NCBI GenBank assembly: GCA_964017065.1
Contig: OZ024786.1
Location: forward strand, 10,359,047 to 10,423,046
Direction: 5' to 3'
From: Haliclona indistincta
Taxonomy: Eukaryota > Porifera > Demospongiae > Haplosclerida > Chalinidae
Length of the DNA stretch: 64,000 nt
In this document: positions 22,833 through 36,500 of the stretch, in pieces
Layout: the number at the start of each line of letters is the position of its first letter
How positions within the stretch are numbered: position 1 is the first letter of the stretch
Position numbers and translations under genes: made by a program
Notes under the pieces: generated by a model
Databases searched by the model: none
The model's input: only the letters and a program-made list of their open reading frames with translations
Told to the model about the DNA's origin: nothing

Positions 22833-25039
22833 AAGAAAATAAAAAGATTTCTAACGAAATCAAAAGGATACAGGGATAAAGAAATCTGCTACTGGTCCAC
22901 AATGTAAACCAACAAGGAGCAAGCATGGAATGGTAACACGATTGACTTGCTAACAGACCATAGATCCATACATCAGTGGCTGCTGTGGCTGACTATAGCA
23001 GTTAAGCTAGTTGCTGTTGACTGACACCTGACATGCATTGAATTGATTCAGCTTGTATCAAAATCAAAATTTTATGTACAGCCACTGATGTAGGGATCTA
23101 TGGTCTGTTAGCAAGTCAATCGTGTTACCATTCCATGCTTGCTCCTTGTTGGTTTACATTGTGGACCAGTAGCAGATTTCTTTATCCCTACATCCTTTTG
23201 ATTTCGTTAGAAATCTTTTTATTTTCTTGTGTGTCCTCAGTGAGTTTCAAATTTTTGGTGCAGTTCGAATTCGGCAAGATAATGTATCTCTTTGATTCCT
23301 CCATTGGTTTGGTTTGCTTTTGTTGATAATTGCTTTTTAACTTGTAGCTCTTAAAATAATACTGAAACTAGCTCATACATTCATGCATGCTGCAGGATTG
23401 CACAGCATACGAGCCCCGCCCACTCTTGTTTAGAAATTTCTGTACAGTGTATGGCTATGATACTACCTGGCAAGCAGCAGAACGGTGATACTACACGAAC
23501 TTATTCGGTGAGTTGTTCTTCGAAGACTCCAGACGCCAAAATGCGCTCTCCATATGGCGATACTCTGCTAGTGATAGGTCACGTGCGCATTACGTAATCA
23601 CAATATGGCGTCAAACACATAGCTGACAACTGTTCGTGATCGTGAACTCGTCAAATTTATATCGTCGTTTCGCTAAAACTACAGTGCTTTTAATCTAGGG
23701 GAGCCACTTTTGTGTTTTGTGGTTAACAAGTATGTTTTGTGTTCAGAAAAAGTAACTATAGTTGCTATTGGACTGAAATTTGCTATGAGTGTTCACACAT
23801 CATTCCGTAGTGTGTGTAGAAAATCTGGACTGATTATGCTAGTTGACAGTAAAGTTGTTGCTGCTTGTGTACCAGGCATTGGTTTGCAATTATGAAAAAA
23901 ATGTGTTAAGGCCAGGAAAATAGTATGGAGCTGAGTTAAGAAAATTCCCTTTGCAGTCTGCTTGAATGACTATTCAGTTTTAATCTCAGCAAGTTAGAGA
24001 GCTTAACTTCCAAGCATAGTGAATTATGAGCCCTAAATGTACCAGAAATTGGTGATTTTTGGTGATAAAAGTGTTAAGACTGAAATCTGGACATCTTTGC
24101 GAGTTAAGAAAAACCACTTGATCTCTGGATAGCCAGATACTTGTAGTTTTCACTAGTTTTTAAACTAGCGCGATACATTCATCCATGCGCAAACGCAGTC
24201 AGCGAGAACACCAACTTTAGCTGTGACTTCCATTCTCTGCCGTGTTATAATGATATTCATCCAATATGAGCGTTTATCGATTACGTGTTTCTGCGTGCGC
24301 TGCGCCGCTCACTGTCGAGCGGCAAGAATGGCGCCGATCAAAAGCTATGTTTTGCGCTTTGCCCGTTCTTAAGCGTGCTTCTACAGCATAGATATTAGCT
24401 AAGCTCGAGGAATAATAACTGCCAAGCCTCGTTGTGGCGCTAGACTGTGGCTGCTGTGTCGTAGGTGTGGTTCGTCGTGACGTTGTACAAATTATAGTGA
24501 TGTCACAAACATGGCGCTATTGTATTAGCTTCAATGGGAGAGAGCTGTAGAGCAACATGTGTCTTGAATTTTTTCATGCTCATAGTTGCAATCTGCATTA
24601 ATGCAATATAAAGGGCTATGTAGAAAGTTGTGTGGACTAACTACACACACATCTCTGGGAATAAAAAGTGGCTCCTCTAGATTAAAAGCACTGTAAGTTC
24701 AAAAGGCACATGCCAGGAGAATTTCACGACTGTTCGTGGGTGTTTTGGTCTCGGCACTGCTCACGTAAAGGTGCTAGGCGAGTGGAAGAAAGAAGAAAAT
24801 GAAGATGATGAAAGTCGATTTTCACCGTTTCTAGGTTCGTCACTTTAGTAACAATTTCGAGCAATCCCCTTGCTACTGTAAGATGGGGCAACGCCAGAGA
24901 GCAGATCTAAGTGTCTTTGGACGTCTAAAATTCATCACCAGGCGAAATATCAGCATTTGAACGCTAATACATTGTATGTAGCCGCCATCTTTTTTTCTCG
25001 TTCATCCCTACATAGGGAGTCACTACCGTGCCTCCCTAA
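22833..25039 (+). mobile_element. Foldback family copy C, interrupted
   Basis: Left arm 22833-22982, loop 22983-23078 (common orientation), right arm 23079-23229, end hairpin 25014-25037. The flanks are A (22832) and T (25040). The body is split by the TA MITE 23682-24693; without it the copy is about 1.2 kb. The end hairpin has one mismatch (AGGGAGTCAC against GTGCCTCCCT). Confidence 0.85.
23682..24693. mobile_element. 1.0-kb TA-site MITE, copy 1
   Basis: The ends are CAGTGCTTTTAATCTAGGGG and its inverse, with TA on each side (23680-23681 and 24694-24695). Tc1/mariner-like insertion is inferred. Sister copies are 49193-50203 (opposite orientation) and 45375-46376 (different outer ends). The interior has no transposase frame. 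Confidence 0.85.
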
Positions 25040-25360
25040 TAGTACATAACTGTTTTTTATTACAATGTAGCTAACAGTAAACGTCTCTTTATAACTATTA
25101 TAAATATTATTATGATAGTTAATTAAACAATAGTATTTACGCCATGTTAGCAATTACAAGCCAAAATTAAACTGCAGATCTCACTGCAGTCTATAGTCTT
25201 CTACTGCCTGTCAGCAAAACATTCAGGGAGAACTTTTTGGCTATTATAGCATGCTGTTTTTCTAATACTTACCGTAACTTTGAAATCTCTTGATCTACTC
25301 TACCTAAGCGCTGATCTCGTCCCAGCATGGTTCCACTCAAGCGTTATAGTGATAACAGTA
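25040..25360. other. AT-rich spacer, nothing recognised
   Basis: No gene, splice structure or repeat shared with elsewhere could be identified. Confidence 0.4.
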
Positions 25361-25626
25361 TACTTGGTTTCGCGACAGAGGCGTGATGGAATGTTCGCGC
25401 TGAATATAATGAGAAAAACGCACTATGACGAGGTGACCGCCTACTGTTGGACAGGGTCCACGGATGAATTTCACAAAAGTATGTGAAGCTGACTGTAGAT
25501 CAGTCTATTCCCTCGAAATTCATCCGTGGACCCTGTCCAACAGTAGGCGGTCACCTCGTCATAGTGCGTTTTTCTCATTATATTCAGCGCGAACTTTCCA
25601 TCATGCCTCTGTTGCGAAACCAAGTA
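25361..25626. repeat. Foldback palindrome, arms about 112 bp
   Basis: 25361-25472 and 25515-25626 are almost perfect inverted copies (tacttggtttcgcgacagag / ctctgttgcgaaaccaagta), around a 42-bp spacer. The high arm identity points to recent origin. A diverged single arm is near 17745. Confidence 0.85.
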
Positions 25627-25689
25627 TTGCCGCAATTATTATTAATTGCATAATAATTTTTATTTGTAAACTTTTCCGGTATATATTCG

Positions 25690-25890
25690 TCGTAGATTCT
25701 TTGATTCGGGCGAGATTCGGGCATGGACTCCAGTATTCGGACGTTGATTCTTGGATTCGGACGTTGATTCTTGGATTCTGTCATTGATACGTGGATTCTG
25801 TCATCGATTCATGGATTCTGTCATCGATTCTTGGATTCATATGTGGATTACTGGATTCAGAATGGATTCTTGATTCTGAAGTGGATTCTT
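25690..25890. repeat. Degenerate TGGATTC array
   Basis: Repeats of about 12-18 bp built on tggattct and cattgattc or gacgttgattc. It is a relative of the array at 17190-17420. Confidence 0.7.
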
Positions 25891-25924
25891 AGAGAGAGTG
25901 TACGAGATTCGAAGCGTGTCGGTC

Positions 25925-26015
25925 CCGTCAGTACTGCATGTTGTAGAAATCGCAAGATAAACTGTCAGTTTAGAGCAAGTCAAATTTTCGTCAAAATAAT
26001 TCAGTAACTAAAGGG
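25925..26015. mobile_element. Right end of a TTAA MITE (fragment)
   Basis: This matches the right terminus of the MITE 53212-53807 (gtttagagcaagtcaaattt..ctaaagggttaa). It borders the truncated 5' edge of the BEL/Pao element. The left half is missing. Confidence 0.6.
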
Positions 26016-26044
26016 TTAATGGCCGACAACAACTCTCAATAGCC

Positions 26045-27785
26045 GCCTTTGCATCTAACAAGAGAAGTCCAAAGTGGCTTGACATTGTACAGGTATCTGT
26101 TCATACCAAAGATGGCAGCAATAAGGAGATAAAATTGCATGTTGTTCCCCATATCTGTGACCTGTTGACAATACAGAATGTTAGTGAGTCAAAGTTTACC
26201 CATCTTGAACGCTCAGACCTTGCAGATGTTCTGCAAGACAGTTCTCTTCAAGTAGACCTACTAATTGGTTCTGATTTTTACTGGCAGTTTGTGACTGGAG
26301 AGACAGTTCATGGAGCAGAAGGACCAGTTGCTGTGAAGACAACACTGGGATGGGTGCTCTCTGGACTGACTCAGCCAACTGATTCAACAGTGAGTCTTTT
26401 GCCACACACACTCTGCATGTGGGTAACGTGACTAACCGAGAATTGAATGACACTTTGAAGTTATTCTGTGATTTAGAATCCATGGGTATCCAGCCTCTAT
26501 CTAATGATCCTGTGACAGATTATTTCACAAATACTGTTAGAATGGTTGACGGTCGATACGAGGTGTCTCTCCCTTGGCAAGAGAGTCATGAGCCTTTGCC
26601 TGACAATATTGCTATTTGTCGTCGGCGACTTCATTGTCTTCTTCAGCAACTGAAACGCGAACCATATATTCTGCATGAGTACAATGCCATCATCTCTGAG
26701 CAGCTAAAAAGGGTATTGTTCAGGTTGTCGAGGACACCATTGATGCATCTGAAAAGATACATTATCTTCCCCATTATGCTGTAGTACGCCGAGACAAAGC
26801 GACGACCAAGGTCAGAGTTGTTTATGATGCTTTGGCTAAGTCAACTGGACCGTCGCTCAATGAATGCCTTCATGCTGGACGTAAGTTCAATCAGAAAATC
26901 TTAGAAATACTCCTGCACTTTCGTTCTTACACTATTTGCCTCGTAGCAGATATTGAAAAGGCATTCTTGATGATCTCTGTTTCACCTAGTGACCGAGACT
27001 CCTTGAGATTATTGTGGACCGAAGACCCCTATGCTGAAGATCTGAATATTCAGAAGTTGAGATTTGCGAGGGTAGTCTTTGGTGTTTCTTGTAGCCCTTT
27101 CTTACTCAATGCTACCTTTCGACATCACGTGGAGAAGTATCGCATCTATCATTCAGAGCTGATGAACATTTTGACTGAGCCCACCTACGTTGACGATGTG
27201 ATCTTTGGAGCTGACACTGAAGCAGAAGCCTGTGAGCTATACAGGAGCTCTAAGGAAATAATGAGTCATGGTCAATTTAACCCCATAAGTTGGTCACAAA
27301 CACGCTATCACTGCAGAGCAGCATTAATGCCCAAGAGAATGAGCTGAGCAAGACAAGTCCACTCGGAAGTGAGAGTGCAGGAGCTGAAACCATCTATCCA
27401 GGTAGCCAACAGAAGATATTAGGAGTGTCATGGGACTTTGTGGACGATCAGCTGATCCTTTCACTAGAGAGTTTTGTGGAAACTGCTTCCCTGTTCATTC
27501 CCACTAAGAGGAACATAATGAATCTAGTTGGATGGATTTATGATCCCCTTCGTTTCTTGTCACCTGTGACTGTGCGTCTCAAAATACTACTGCAAGAGTT
27601 GTGCAAGATTTAGATCAGCTGGACCAGCAATTGGAAGGAATATTGTTGGAATGATGGAAGAAACTTGTGCGTGAGTTGAGTCCCTGTCCACTATCAATGA
27701 TCACAATATGTTACTTTGTAGAAAGTCGACTTGATGCAGACTATCGTCTCTATGGCTTTTGTGATGCCTCTACCTCAGCTAATGC
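26045..27785 (+). pseudogene. BEL/Pao retrotransposon pol, 5' part (protease and RT)
   Basis: A broken pol gene in several frames. It has a Pao-type aspartic protease end (VDLLIGSDFYWQF, then GPVAVKTTLGWVLSG), the RT fingers and palm with the YVDD catalytic motif at 27186-27197, the connection region (LGVSWDF, LVGWIYDPL), and the start of RNase H (GFCDAST, about 27760). Frame changes occur near 26430, 26780 and 27330. gag and the 5' LTR are absent. The RNase H reading is cut at about 27785 and resumes at 41095, where the rest of the element lies. A relic, not functional. Confidence 0.8.
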
Positions 27786-28040
27786 TCAAGGGTTGTACGT
27801 ATGATAACACCTCGACACCCCAGCATGCGAGAGGAAGAGGAGGGATTGGTAATAGCTCATTGGTCACTCCCTCAGCCGTTGCTGAAACATGTAACACATA
27901 ACGCGAGGACCGGGACGCCAAACACATATGCACATATATCCAGCACTGCAGGCTGGGCAGCCACTACAAGCACCAAAGGTGCCTTGCACATCCAGCATTG
28001 CAAGCTGGGAAACCACTAATAGCGCCGGCACCATGGTGAC
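27786..28040. other. Left part of an unidentified inserted segment
   Basis: This DNA begins where the BEL RNase H frame stops. With 33503-36658 and 40902-41090 it appears to be one older insertion into BEL, later hit by two gypsy elements. ATGC occurs at both outer junctions (27782-27785 and 41091-41094). No gene, LTR or TIR is seen. Confidence 0.45.
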
Positions 28041-28250
28041 TGTGGAATGACTTAATGGTTTAGTAGTTTACCATTGTATCACTTATTTATCATCACGTGA
28101 CTAAAGACTATTTAATCACCTGTGCACTGTTTAATATTTACTCAGTTCTGATTCTATCATTCTGTTCTGATTCAATACAACTATCACTGGTTAACTCTAC
28201 GGCGCTGTACGCGTGCAACGTAAGCTATCTTGGTATTGCAGAATACTACA
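28041..28250 (+). repeat. 5' LTR of gypsy 1
   Basis: 210 bp, TG..CA ends, direct copy of the 3' LTR. The primer binding site follows immediately. Confidence 0.9.
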
Positions 28251-28271
28251 TGGTGTCAGAGGTGGGATACG

Positions 28272-31200
28272 ATGGCAACTATGCAGCTACAGGCGCCCGG
28301 GACATTCGATCTTAAAAAGCCAGACGAGTGGCCCAAGTGGAAGAAGAGATTTGAACAGTTCCGGACCGCGTCGAATCTACACACGCAAGACGACGCTCGA
28401 CAAGTTAGCACCCTTCTTTATTGTTTAGGAGAAGAGGCTGGAGATGTGCTGGATACTACGACTCTCTCCAACGCAGACAAGAAAGAGTACAAAAAGGTGA
28501 TAGAAGCGTATGATGAGTTCTTCAAGAAACGCCGCAATGTTATCTTTGAGAGAGCTCGATTTAACCGCCGGTGCCAACTGCCGGGAGAAAGTGCTGAGCA
28601 GTATATCACTGCATTGTACAACCTCATTGATTCGTGCGAGTACGGTACACTGAAGGATGACTTGCTACGCGACCGAATCGTTGTTGGGATTGCCGACCAA
28701 GCCCTCTCAGAAAGGATGCAGCTGAACCCGGACCTGACGCTGGAGAAAGCAAAAACTCAGATCAGGCAGAAGGAAGCAGTGCAAAGTCAGCGACAACAGC
28801 TGCACGGCAGCAAAGGAAACCCTATCGATGTTGGTGCAATAGGCAGCAGGCGTCGACGACCACAACAACCACAAACCCCCCAAGGTGGAGCTAACCGACC
28901 GCCTAAGAAAGCTGTTGATAGATCAAAGCAACCCTGCATGAGGTGTGGGAAAATCCACAACACTGGAGACAAATGCCCAGCTAGAAGCGCAGTATGCCAC
29001 AAATGTCGTCGCAAAGGACACTATGAAGCTCAATGTCGTTCCAAGACCATTGCAGGAGCAACTCTCGACACAGACGACTTTTCACTCGATGCTAGTTCAG
29101 TCACGGTTGGAACTGTTACTGGTTCTAAAGCAACGTGCTGGAACGTCGATCTCGTGGTACAGGATAACACGCCAGTTAGCTTCAAGATAGACACTGGTGC
29201 TGAGGTGACTGTGATATCAGAAAAGGACTATCGATCACTGGAAGGAACCCTCTATGGCCCTACTCGAAAAGCACTGAACACAATCGGACGGACCAAGCTA
29301 AAACTCACAAAAGCATCTACTTCAAAGACAACCACAGAGTATGTGTACGTTGTTCGAAACCTAAAGGTAAATCTTTTGGGACTTCCAGCAGTGACTGCAC
29401 TTGGTCTCATAGCAAGAGTCGACTCCACTACCCTGGACACTTTGGATCCAAAAGCTCGCTACCCATCCTTGTTTACCGGTTTGGGTACCATGGGAGAGGA
29501 GTACCACATCCAACTCAAGGAGGACGCTAAACCACATGCCTTGTTTGCACCTCGAAATGTTCCTATACCTCTAAGGGGCAAAGTCGAAGAGGAGTTACGC
29601 AGAATGGAAAAGCTGGGAGTCATCACTCCAGTGGAAGATCCAACGCCATGGTGCGCTGGTATGGTGGTCGTGCCCAAAAGTTCAGGAGCCGTCAGAATCT
29701 GTGTGGACTTAAAACCACTCAATGAGAGCGTACTGAGAGAACGCACCCTATGCCTTCAGTGGATGACACGCTAGCCCAGCTATCAGGTGCCACTGTTTTC
29801 AGCAAGGTGGACGCTAACAGCGGGTTTTGGCAGATCCCTCTCGCAGAAGATTCATGTCATCTCACTACGTTCATCACTCCAATGGGTCGGTTTTGTTTCA
29901 AGAAATTGCCGTTCGGGATCTCAAGTGCTCCGGAGTTGTTCCAAAAGAGAATGAGCCAGATCTTGACCGGACTGAAAGGAGTTATCTGTCACATCGACGA
30001 TGTCTTGATCTTTGGAGCTAACCAGGCAGAACATGATGCGCGACTCTGTGCAGTTCTGGATCGCCTCGAAAAGTCTGGAGTGACACTCAATGGGGAAAAG
30101 TGCGTGTTCGGACAATCCCAGATCAAGTTCTTAGGTCATCTCATAGACAGAGACGGAATCCGTTCAGACCCAGAGAAGGTAGCAGCTATTACCAAGTTGG
30201 ACCCTCCAAGCAACATCACTCAGTTGAGACGACTGACAGGAATGATCAACCAACTTGGCAAATTCTCTCCAAACCTGTCCGAAATATCGAAACCACTTCG
30301 TGAGCTACTGAGCCCAAAGAAAGCATGGGTGTGGGGACCGGATCAGACTCGAGCATTTGAGGAGATAAAGGAAGAGCTTACTCGCCCAACTGTCTTAGCC
30401 CTCTACAATCCCTGCGCACCTACAAAAGTGTCAGCAGATGCCTCGTCGTTTGGATTGGGAGCGGTACTTCTACAGCAGCCAACAGAAAAAGAAGAGTGGA
30501 AACCGGTGGCATATGCATCACGCTCTATGACGGAAACTGAAACAAGATATGCCCAGATAGAAAAAGAAGCTTTGGCTACTACTTGGTCCTGTGAGAAATT
30601 CTCCAATTACTTGCTAGGTCAGCGGTTCCATAATGGCATATTGAAACCGATCACAAACCGCTGGTACCTCTACTGAGCACTAAGAGATTAGACTCGTTAC
30701 CTCCACGCATTGTCAGATTTTGACTGAGACTCGCAAGATTTGACTATTCTATCTCTCACACTCCTGGCAAGTTGCTGTACACTGCTGATACTCTTTCTCG
30801 AGCACCTCTCGCAACTACAGAACATGGAAGTGATCTCCCACAGGAAGTGGATACGTTCGTTAACTGTGTTGTCTCTTCTTTACCGGCTTCTCAGAAATGC
30901 CTTGAGAAGTACAGAAAAAGCCAAGAAGAGGATCCAGTATGTGTTCAGGTAAAGCAGTATTGTCAAACTGAATGGCCAGAGAAACATGCAACACCTATTT
31001 CTGTTCGTTCCTTCTGGAAGGCTAGAAGCTCACTGTCTGTTTGTAACCAGTTGCTCATGTATAACCACCGTATTGTTGTTCCGCCCTCATTACAGAAGGA
31101 AGCCCTTGAAGCAATCCATGAAAGCCACCAAGGTATTTCTCGGTGCCGTATGAGAAGCAAATCCTCTGTGTGGTGGCCGGGGATCTCGTCCGACATACGA

Positions 31201-32133
31201 GAGATGGTACAGAGATGCCCAGTTTGTGTTCGAGATGCCGGACCTCATCACGAGCCATTGATGCCAACAGCTCTACCTCAGTTCCCTTGGCAAATGGTAG
31301 GCTCGGATCTGTTCGAGCTAAAAGGTACAACCTATCTCTTAGTAGTAGATTATTTCTCACGATACCCTGAAGTGGTACGCCTGACTTCTACTACGTCCAG
31401 TTCTGTTATCACTGCCTTGAAGAGTATGTTTTCAAGACATGGTATCCCGGAAAACTTCCGGAGTGATAATGGCCCTCAGTATTCGTCTGCTGAGTTTGAA
31501 GCTTTTGCAAAGATGTATGAGTTCGAACATAACTCTAGCAGCCCTAGATTTCCCCAGAGCAATGGCTTGGCAGAACGCACTGTGAAGACCGTAAAACAGC
31601 TTCTATCTCACTCTACTGACCTCAGTATGGCTCTGCTGAATTATCGAGCTACTCCGTTACCTTGGTGCGATAGAAGTCCTGCAGAGTTGTTGATGGGCCG
31701 ACGTCTACGATCTACTTTGCCGCAAGTCAGACAACAGTTGATACCAGAATGGAACTACCTGGCTGATGCACGCAAAGCTGACCAACGCCACAAACATCGG
31801 CAAAAGAAAAACTACGACCATCGCCACAAAACTCGTGAACATCTGGAGATCCCCCGTGATACTGAAGTATGGATTAAGTCTGGAGACACCCCAGTTCGCG
31901 CTACTGTCAAAGACAAGTTGGACGCTCCTCGCTCATATCTTGTCGACACTCCAACAGGCACTCAACGACGTAATCGTTACCATCTTGCTGTTATACCACC
32001 TGAACAGTCACTCGATCCGTCACCTACTGTTGAGCCTCCTAGACCGTCCACTAATCCTGAGCCCAGAAAGATCATGACCCGATCTCAGACTGGAACTCAA
32101 GTTCGACCAACTGAACGTTTCCGTGAGGACTGA
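28272..32133 (+). pseudogene. gypsy 1 gag-pol with frameshifts
   Basis: The frame opens with ATG at 28272 just after the primer site. Gag has two CCHC-type zinc knuckles (first Cys codons 28935 and 28995), then a retroviral-type protease (IDTGAEV, catalytic Asp codon 29190) and the start of RT. The frame breaks near 29745, and RT continues in another frame from about 29750. The usual YIDD box reads HIDD (codon 29990). RNase H follows and breaks again near 30640. The integrase, with its HHCC finger and DDE core, and the tail run in a third frame (about 30772-32133, TGA). At least two frame breaks mean it cannot make full Gag-Pol. The family is Metaviridae-type LTR retrotransposons; host genes are not involved. 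Confidence 0.85.
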
Positions 32134-32147
32134 TTTAGAAGGGGAGA

Positions 32148-33497
32148 TGTGGAATGACTTCCCGGGTGGAACGAACCGCGAGATTTCACACTGCAGTCGC
32201 GATCTCGTTACGTATCCCGTGAACTCGTACACATCACATCAGATGTCGTCCTCGCGGCTTCTTACATTGTAGCACTTTGCTAGGCGAGATCTCGAGCGAT
32301 GATGCATGCCTCGAGTTTCCACCAAAAGTGCTAAATGGCTGTTCTATTTGCGTTGTGTACGTACCTGTATCGAGGGCGCCTATGCTCCCGCTGTAAGCTC
32401 TAGCTGCGTTCACTAGAAGATGTACAGCGATTAAGGCTGGCTGTTACTATCCTGGTTGCGAATTAAGCAAGAAAGGCGAGCAATCAGACTCGATCTCCAC
32501 AATGATCTCGTGAGATACCGGTGAACGCGCGCCGTGCCGGTAGGCGGTACTTGAGTGATCACGTGAGATACCGCAAGAGCACGCACGCGATCACCCGGGA
32601 ACTGGCAAGATCTCACTGGTTCTCTCCTTTCCGAGATTGCTACGGCGGCTTAAAGTACCAGATAACAAACTGCCAACGATGGAAAACTTGACTTGAACAG
32701 CCAACCATCTCCAAGAAGGACCAAGACTACTGGGTTCATTCATTATGCTCAAAGCTAGGACTTACTGTGTGATGATCCACTGCAGTAGATACAACAGAGA
32801 TTTTAGTCACGGTTTAGTATTATAATAATTATTGTTACATCAACAATTTAATAATAAATACAAAGCTGCATGTGTAGAGGTGAAGTTGTCTAGCTTGCCG
32901 CCTGCTATTAGTCTGCGTCGCGACTGCAACCTGGATGGAGTAAGTCATAGCATAATAACAACAGCGCATCTAGTAATGTACCAGTATAACGGCAGCAGTC
33001 AGTAGCAACAACCATGGAAGAACACAGCGGCAACAAAGGTAGCTGAGATAGTTGATGTGTAGGTAGATCTCGGACAGCAGGCAGTGTTCGTAAAGCGCAT
33101 CCAAGTAAGTTAGTTATCGCAGTGGCAGTGCTAATTCTCCTGCCGTCGTGGTCCCGCGGTTTCTATCGCCGAGTAACAACGAGATTCTAACGATATACCG
33201 CTGATAATCGGCGGGTTTCATCGTTAATATCTCACGTCATGTAACCGTGATCACGCAACATTATTGTGAAATCTCGCGGTTCGTTCCACCCGGGTTAATG
33301 GTTTAGTAGTTTACCATTGTATCACTTATTTATCATCCCGTGACTAAAGACTATTTAATCACCTGTGCACTGTTTAATATTTACTCATGCAGTTCTGATT
33401 CTATCATTCTGTTCTGATTCAATACAACTATCACTGGTTAACTCTACGGCGCTGTACGCGTGCAATGTAAGCTATCTTGGTATTGCAGAATACTACA
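32148..33497 (+). repeat. 3' LTR of gypsy 1, split by an insertion
   Basis: The first 13 bp (32148-32160) and the remaining 203 bp (33295-33497) flank the inserted TIR element. Together they match the 5' LTR. Confidence 0.85.
32161..33294. mobile_element. 1,134-bp TIR element of unknown family
   Basis: The ends are perfect inverted repeats of about 30 bp starting CCCGGGTGGAACGAACCGCG. The 5' LTR shows the uninterrupted target (gacttaatgg), so only TT is duplicated. The interior is rich in gagatctcg and gtgagatacc words and has no transposase frame. A CCACCCGGG remnant is also at 36077-36085. Confidence 0.8.
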
Positions 33498-33502
33498 GTG
33501 AC

Positions 33503-36500
33503 CACTCCACAACATAGCATTATACTTGGATGGACACCCGCGGGAAACCTAGTGAGTTACAAGACGCCACAGGTGTCCCAAACCAGTAGCCAACCGCAGA
33601 GACACAGCAAGTGTACCCTGAACTGGTGCAGGTGTCCTTCGCCACTAAGATCACCATGGCGCTGGGGCGGGACACATACTCCCGCCCCTGCCACTGCAAG
33701 TGAGGAACACAACACACCCCACGAGCAGGTCCCGGTCCCTAGCCAGCCGGCAGCATAATGACAGGTCAACACCTTGCAGAACCACAGAGCGCACGCCCTT
33801 AGGTCTCCTGCAGCTTGGGAGTGTATAAGTCCAAGAGACTTCCTCCAATAGCGCATAGCGCTATACACTCCCAATCACACCATCATCATTTTCGACCCTC
33901 ATCCACTAAAACACATACTTCAATTGGACACTAACAACTATAACCAACAACTACCCCTTCCTACATAATATGGGTAGAAACGCTAAGTAGTAAACTGTAA
34001 GAGCTATACACCAAGCTACGATCGCTTATCTTCAATGGTTGCGATTCGATGCCTGCCGGCAAACCCCATTGAACACTAGGCAATGAATTTATGCTCAGAC
34101 ATATTATACTGCTGGGCACCTTTAATGCTCAGACATATTATATTGCTGGACACCTTCGACACCGGTCACACCCCGGAATGCAATGGAGCATCAAAGGTGC
34201 AAACGCCTCAATGGAATGCCACCATTTCACATACAAGTCAAGTCAAACTGCAGCTGTTGTACCTTTCTGTACAGCAATCACAATGCAGTATAATAGCCAT
34301 GCAACCAGAAGCCAATCAGTGCTGTCCATTAATTCAACTGGGCGTGTCTATAATGAGTGCAGCCTGTGCAGGGCAGAGCACACGGGCGAGATAGCGTCGT
34401 CCACAGCCTACCCACACAATTTCCCCAGACATACACCGCTATCCTGTAACCTATCAGCTTCTAGGCAGCCAACTGTGGCTAGTTTGTCTACGGAGAACTC
34501 CAGATCGCCAGCAATGGCCATCGATCGCGTGGTAGGCAAGTTACGCTTTAACTCGAGAACGCAGCTTCATATACAAGTCTGCCATGCTGTTCTGAAGTAA
34601 AGACGAAACTCACCAGCTGTAAGGCAGCCAGCAATAGAAAATTTGTCTTTATATCACCAACTAGATCGCCATGAGCGATCACGAGGTAAGCAATCACGCC
34701 ATAACTCACGAACAGAGCCTTGTAACTAAAATCCTTACAATTCATTTTCAAGCAAGTATCACTTTAGCTTGTGTTGCATGTTTCAGTGCTTAGTTTTCAG
34801 CGAGCGACGAGAAATCCTGCCGACAGACAGATACACAAATACACAACACGACTACTGTATGGCCCGTGGCTCTGCCCACCGAGGCATATATACTTAGCTG
34901 ACTATTGCACATAATATAGTAAGCTAGAGCTGGGTTTACCAAGCACCTAAATACGTCATCCCAGCAACAAATAGACGAGCTATAGCTGGTGCTCCAGCTA
35001 GCTCTAAGGCTAATGAGTCCACTACCGTATACACTTTGCTAGCAATACACTACGCCACCATGGCTCAACCTCTCTGAATAAATCCTCAGTATGCTAATGC
35101 TATGTGCCGCGAGCCAGCGGCTGTACCACCATTCTGTTGGGTGACGGACTTACACAGTCGCAAACCCTTATGGACACATGTACGCTATAGACAATACGCT
35201 CACGTGGAGTATCCCCCACATCAGTTTCACTGACAACACAATTGAGAGATCCGTACAACTAATGATAGAGACTATGGACTTAAAATGATAAAGATTATCT
35301 TTAGGAAGCAGAGCCAACCCAACATGAAATTCGTAGTCACAGCATGCAACAATAAGCACACGCAAACAAGCTTGTATAGAGATCAGGCAGACATAATGGA
35401 CACATAACTATAGCCATGGTTTGTATAGCCAGGAGCCCGTCACAACGATATTATACTCTGCTGTAGCCGCTAACTAGGCATGGCAACCTCAGGCAGATGA
35501 TATCACCATGTAGAATATATCAGCCAGCAACTGCACTTAATACGCAAGAAAACTGCAACTATACAGACAGAGTTACCACCATAGACTGTGCATGCAACTA
35601 GATGACACTGTGCAATGTACCCTTGAATGGTTTGGCTTGGGGATGCTGGCACCCTAACCAGCAAACTCTTGATACACTCTTAGTACCTGAACCAGAAAAT
35701 GTCAATCAATGTAACAGTAGCAGATTGGCAAATGCACATGGTCCACTCCCCCACATGCTGAACAACAACAAATAGCAATTAACCACAAGCGCTCACCCGA
35801 GGACTGGAGCCTGAGAGCTGTGTAGCTCAGCATAGGACAGCAGTATGTCCAGCAGGCCCCAGCCCCAAGCCAACAACTGGGTGAGGCTGTGGCATAGCTC
35901 TTAACTTCCAGAGCATGCGCATTCAATGCAACAAAACCATGCTAGGGGAGTGTATGGGTAACAGACCCTGCAGACAAACAGCAGGATAGCAAGTACAGGT
36001 ATAGCCGGAGGTAGTTTGTCCGAAACTCAGGGGAAATCTAAAAATACACTAATTGTGTACATGGAATACAGTGACATTCCACCCGGGAAATAAGCTCGAT
36101 TAACGAAACATGTGGGTGAGGTTTAGCAATTATTCTGTGCAACCCCACATTTCCCTGAAACTAGACTTCTAATGAACACATACCCGTGCGCTGAGCTAAG
36201 AGCTAAACACGACTACTCCAGCATTATTGCAACACTCATGTTATAGCTAGTCCATAGATAGCTCCAGATAAATACTGATGATAGCATAACTACCATAATG
36301 CACTAAATGTGTTCTGAGCTAATTGCGATTGAATAAATATTAGGGAAAAAAAATTAAAACACACCTCAACATGGGATCGAACCTGGACATCAAGGCCATA
36401 AGGTGAATGCACAGACGGACGCGCTTTTTCAACAACCACAATACTAACACACTCAAACGCGGAACTTATAACAGATCTCCTTTGATAGATGGGTAGACGC

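Larger units (their letters stand above)
28041..33497 (+). mobile_element. Ty3/gypsy LTR retrotransposon 1 (decayed)
   Basis: 5' LTR 28041-28250, primer-binding-like TGGTGTCAGAGGTGGGA at 28251, gag-pol, a purine tract before 32148, and a 3' LTR at 32148-32160 plus 33295-33497. The 3' LTR is split by the TIR element 32161-33294. The target duplication is GTGAC (28036-28040 and 33498-33502). The LTRs begin TGTGG and end CTACA. They differ by two substitutions and a 4-bp insertion, so the element is fairly young although its genes are broken. Confidence 0.9.

Noticed and set aside
36360..36380. tRNA gene or tRNA-derived SINE (B box GGTTCGATCCC, minus strand)
   Set aside because: The arms around the box do not pair as a T stem and no A box or acceptor stem was found.
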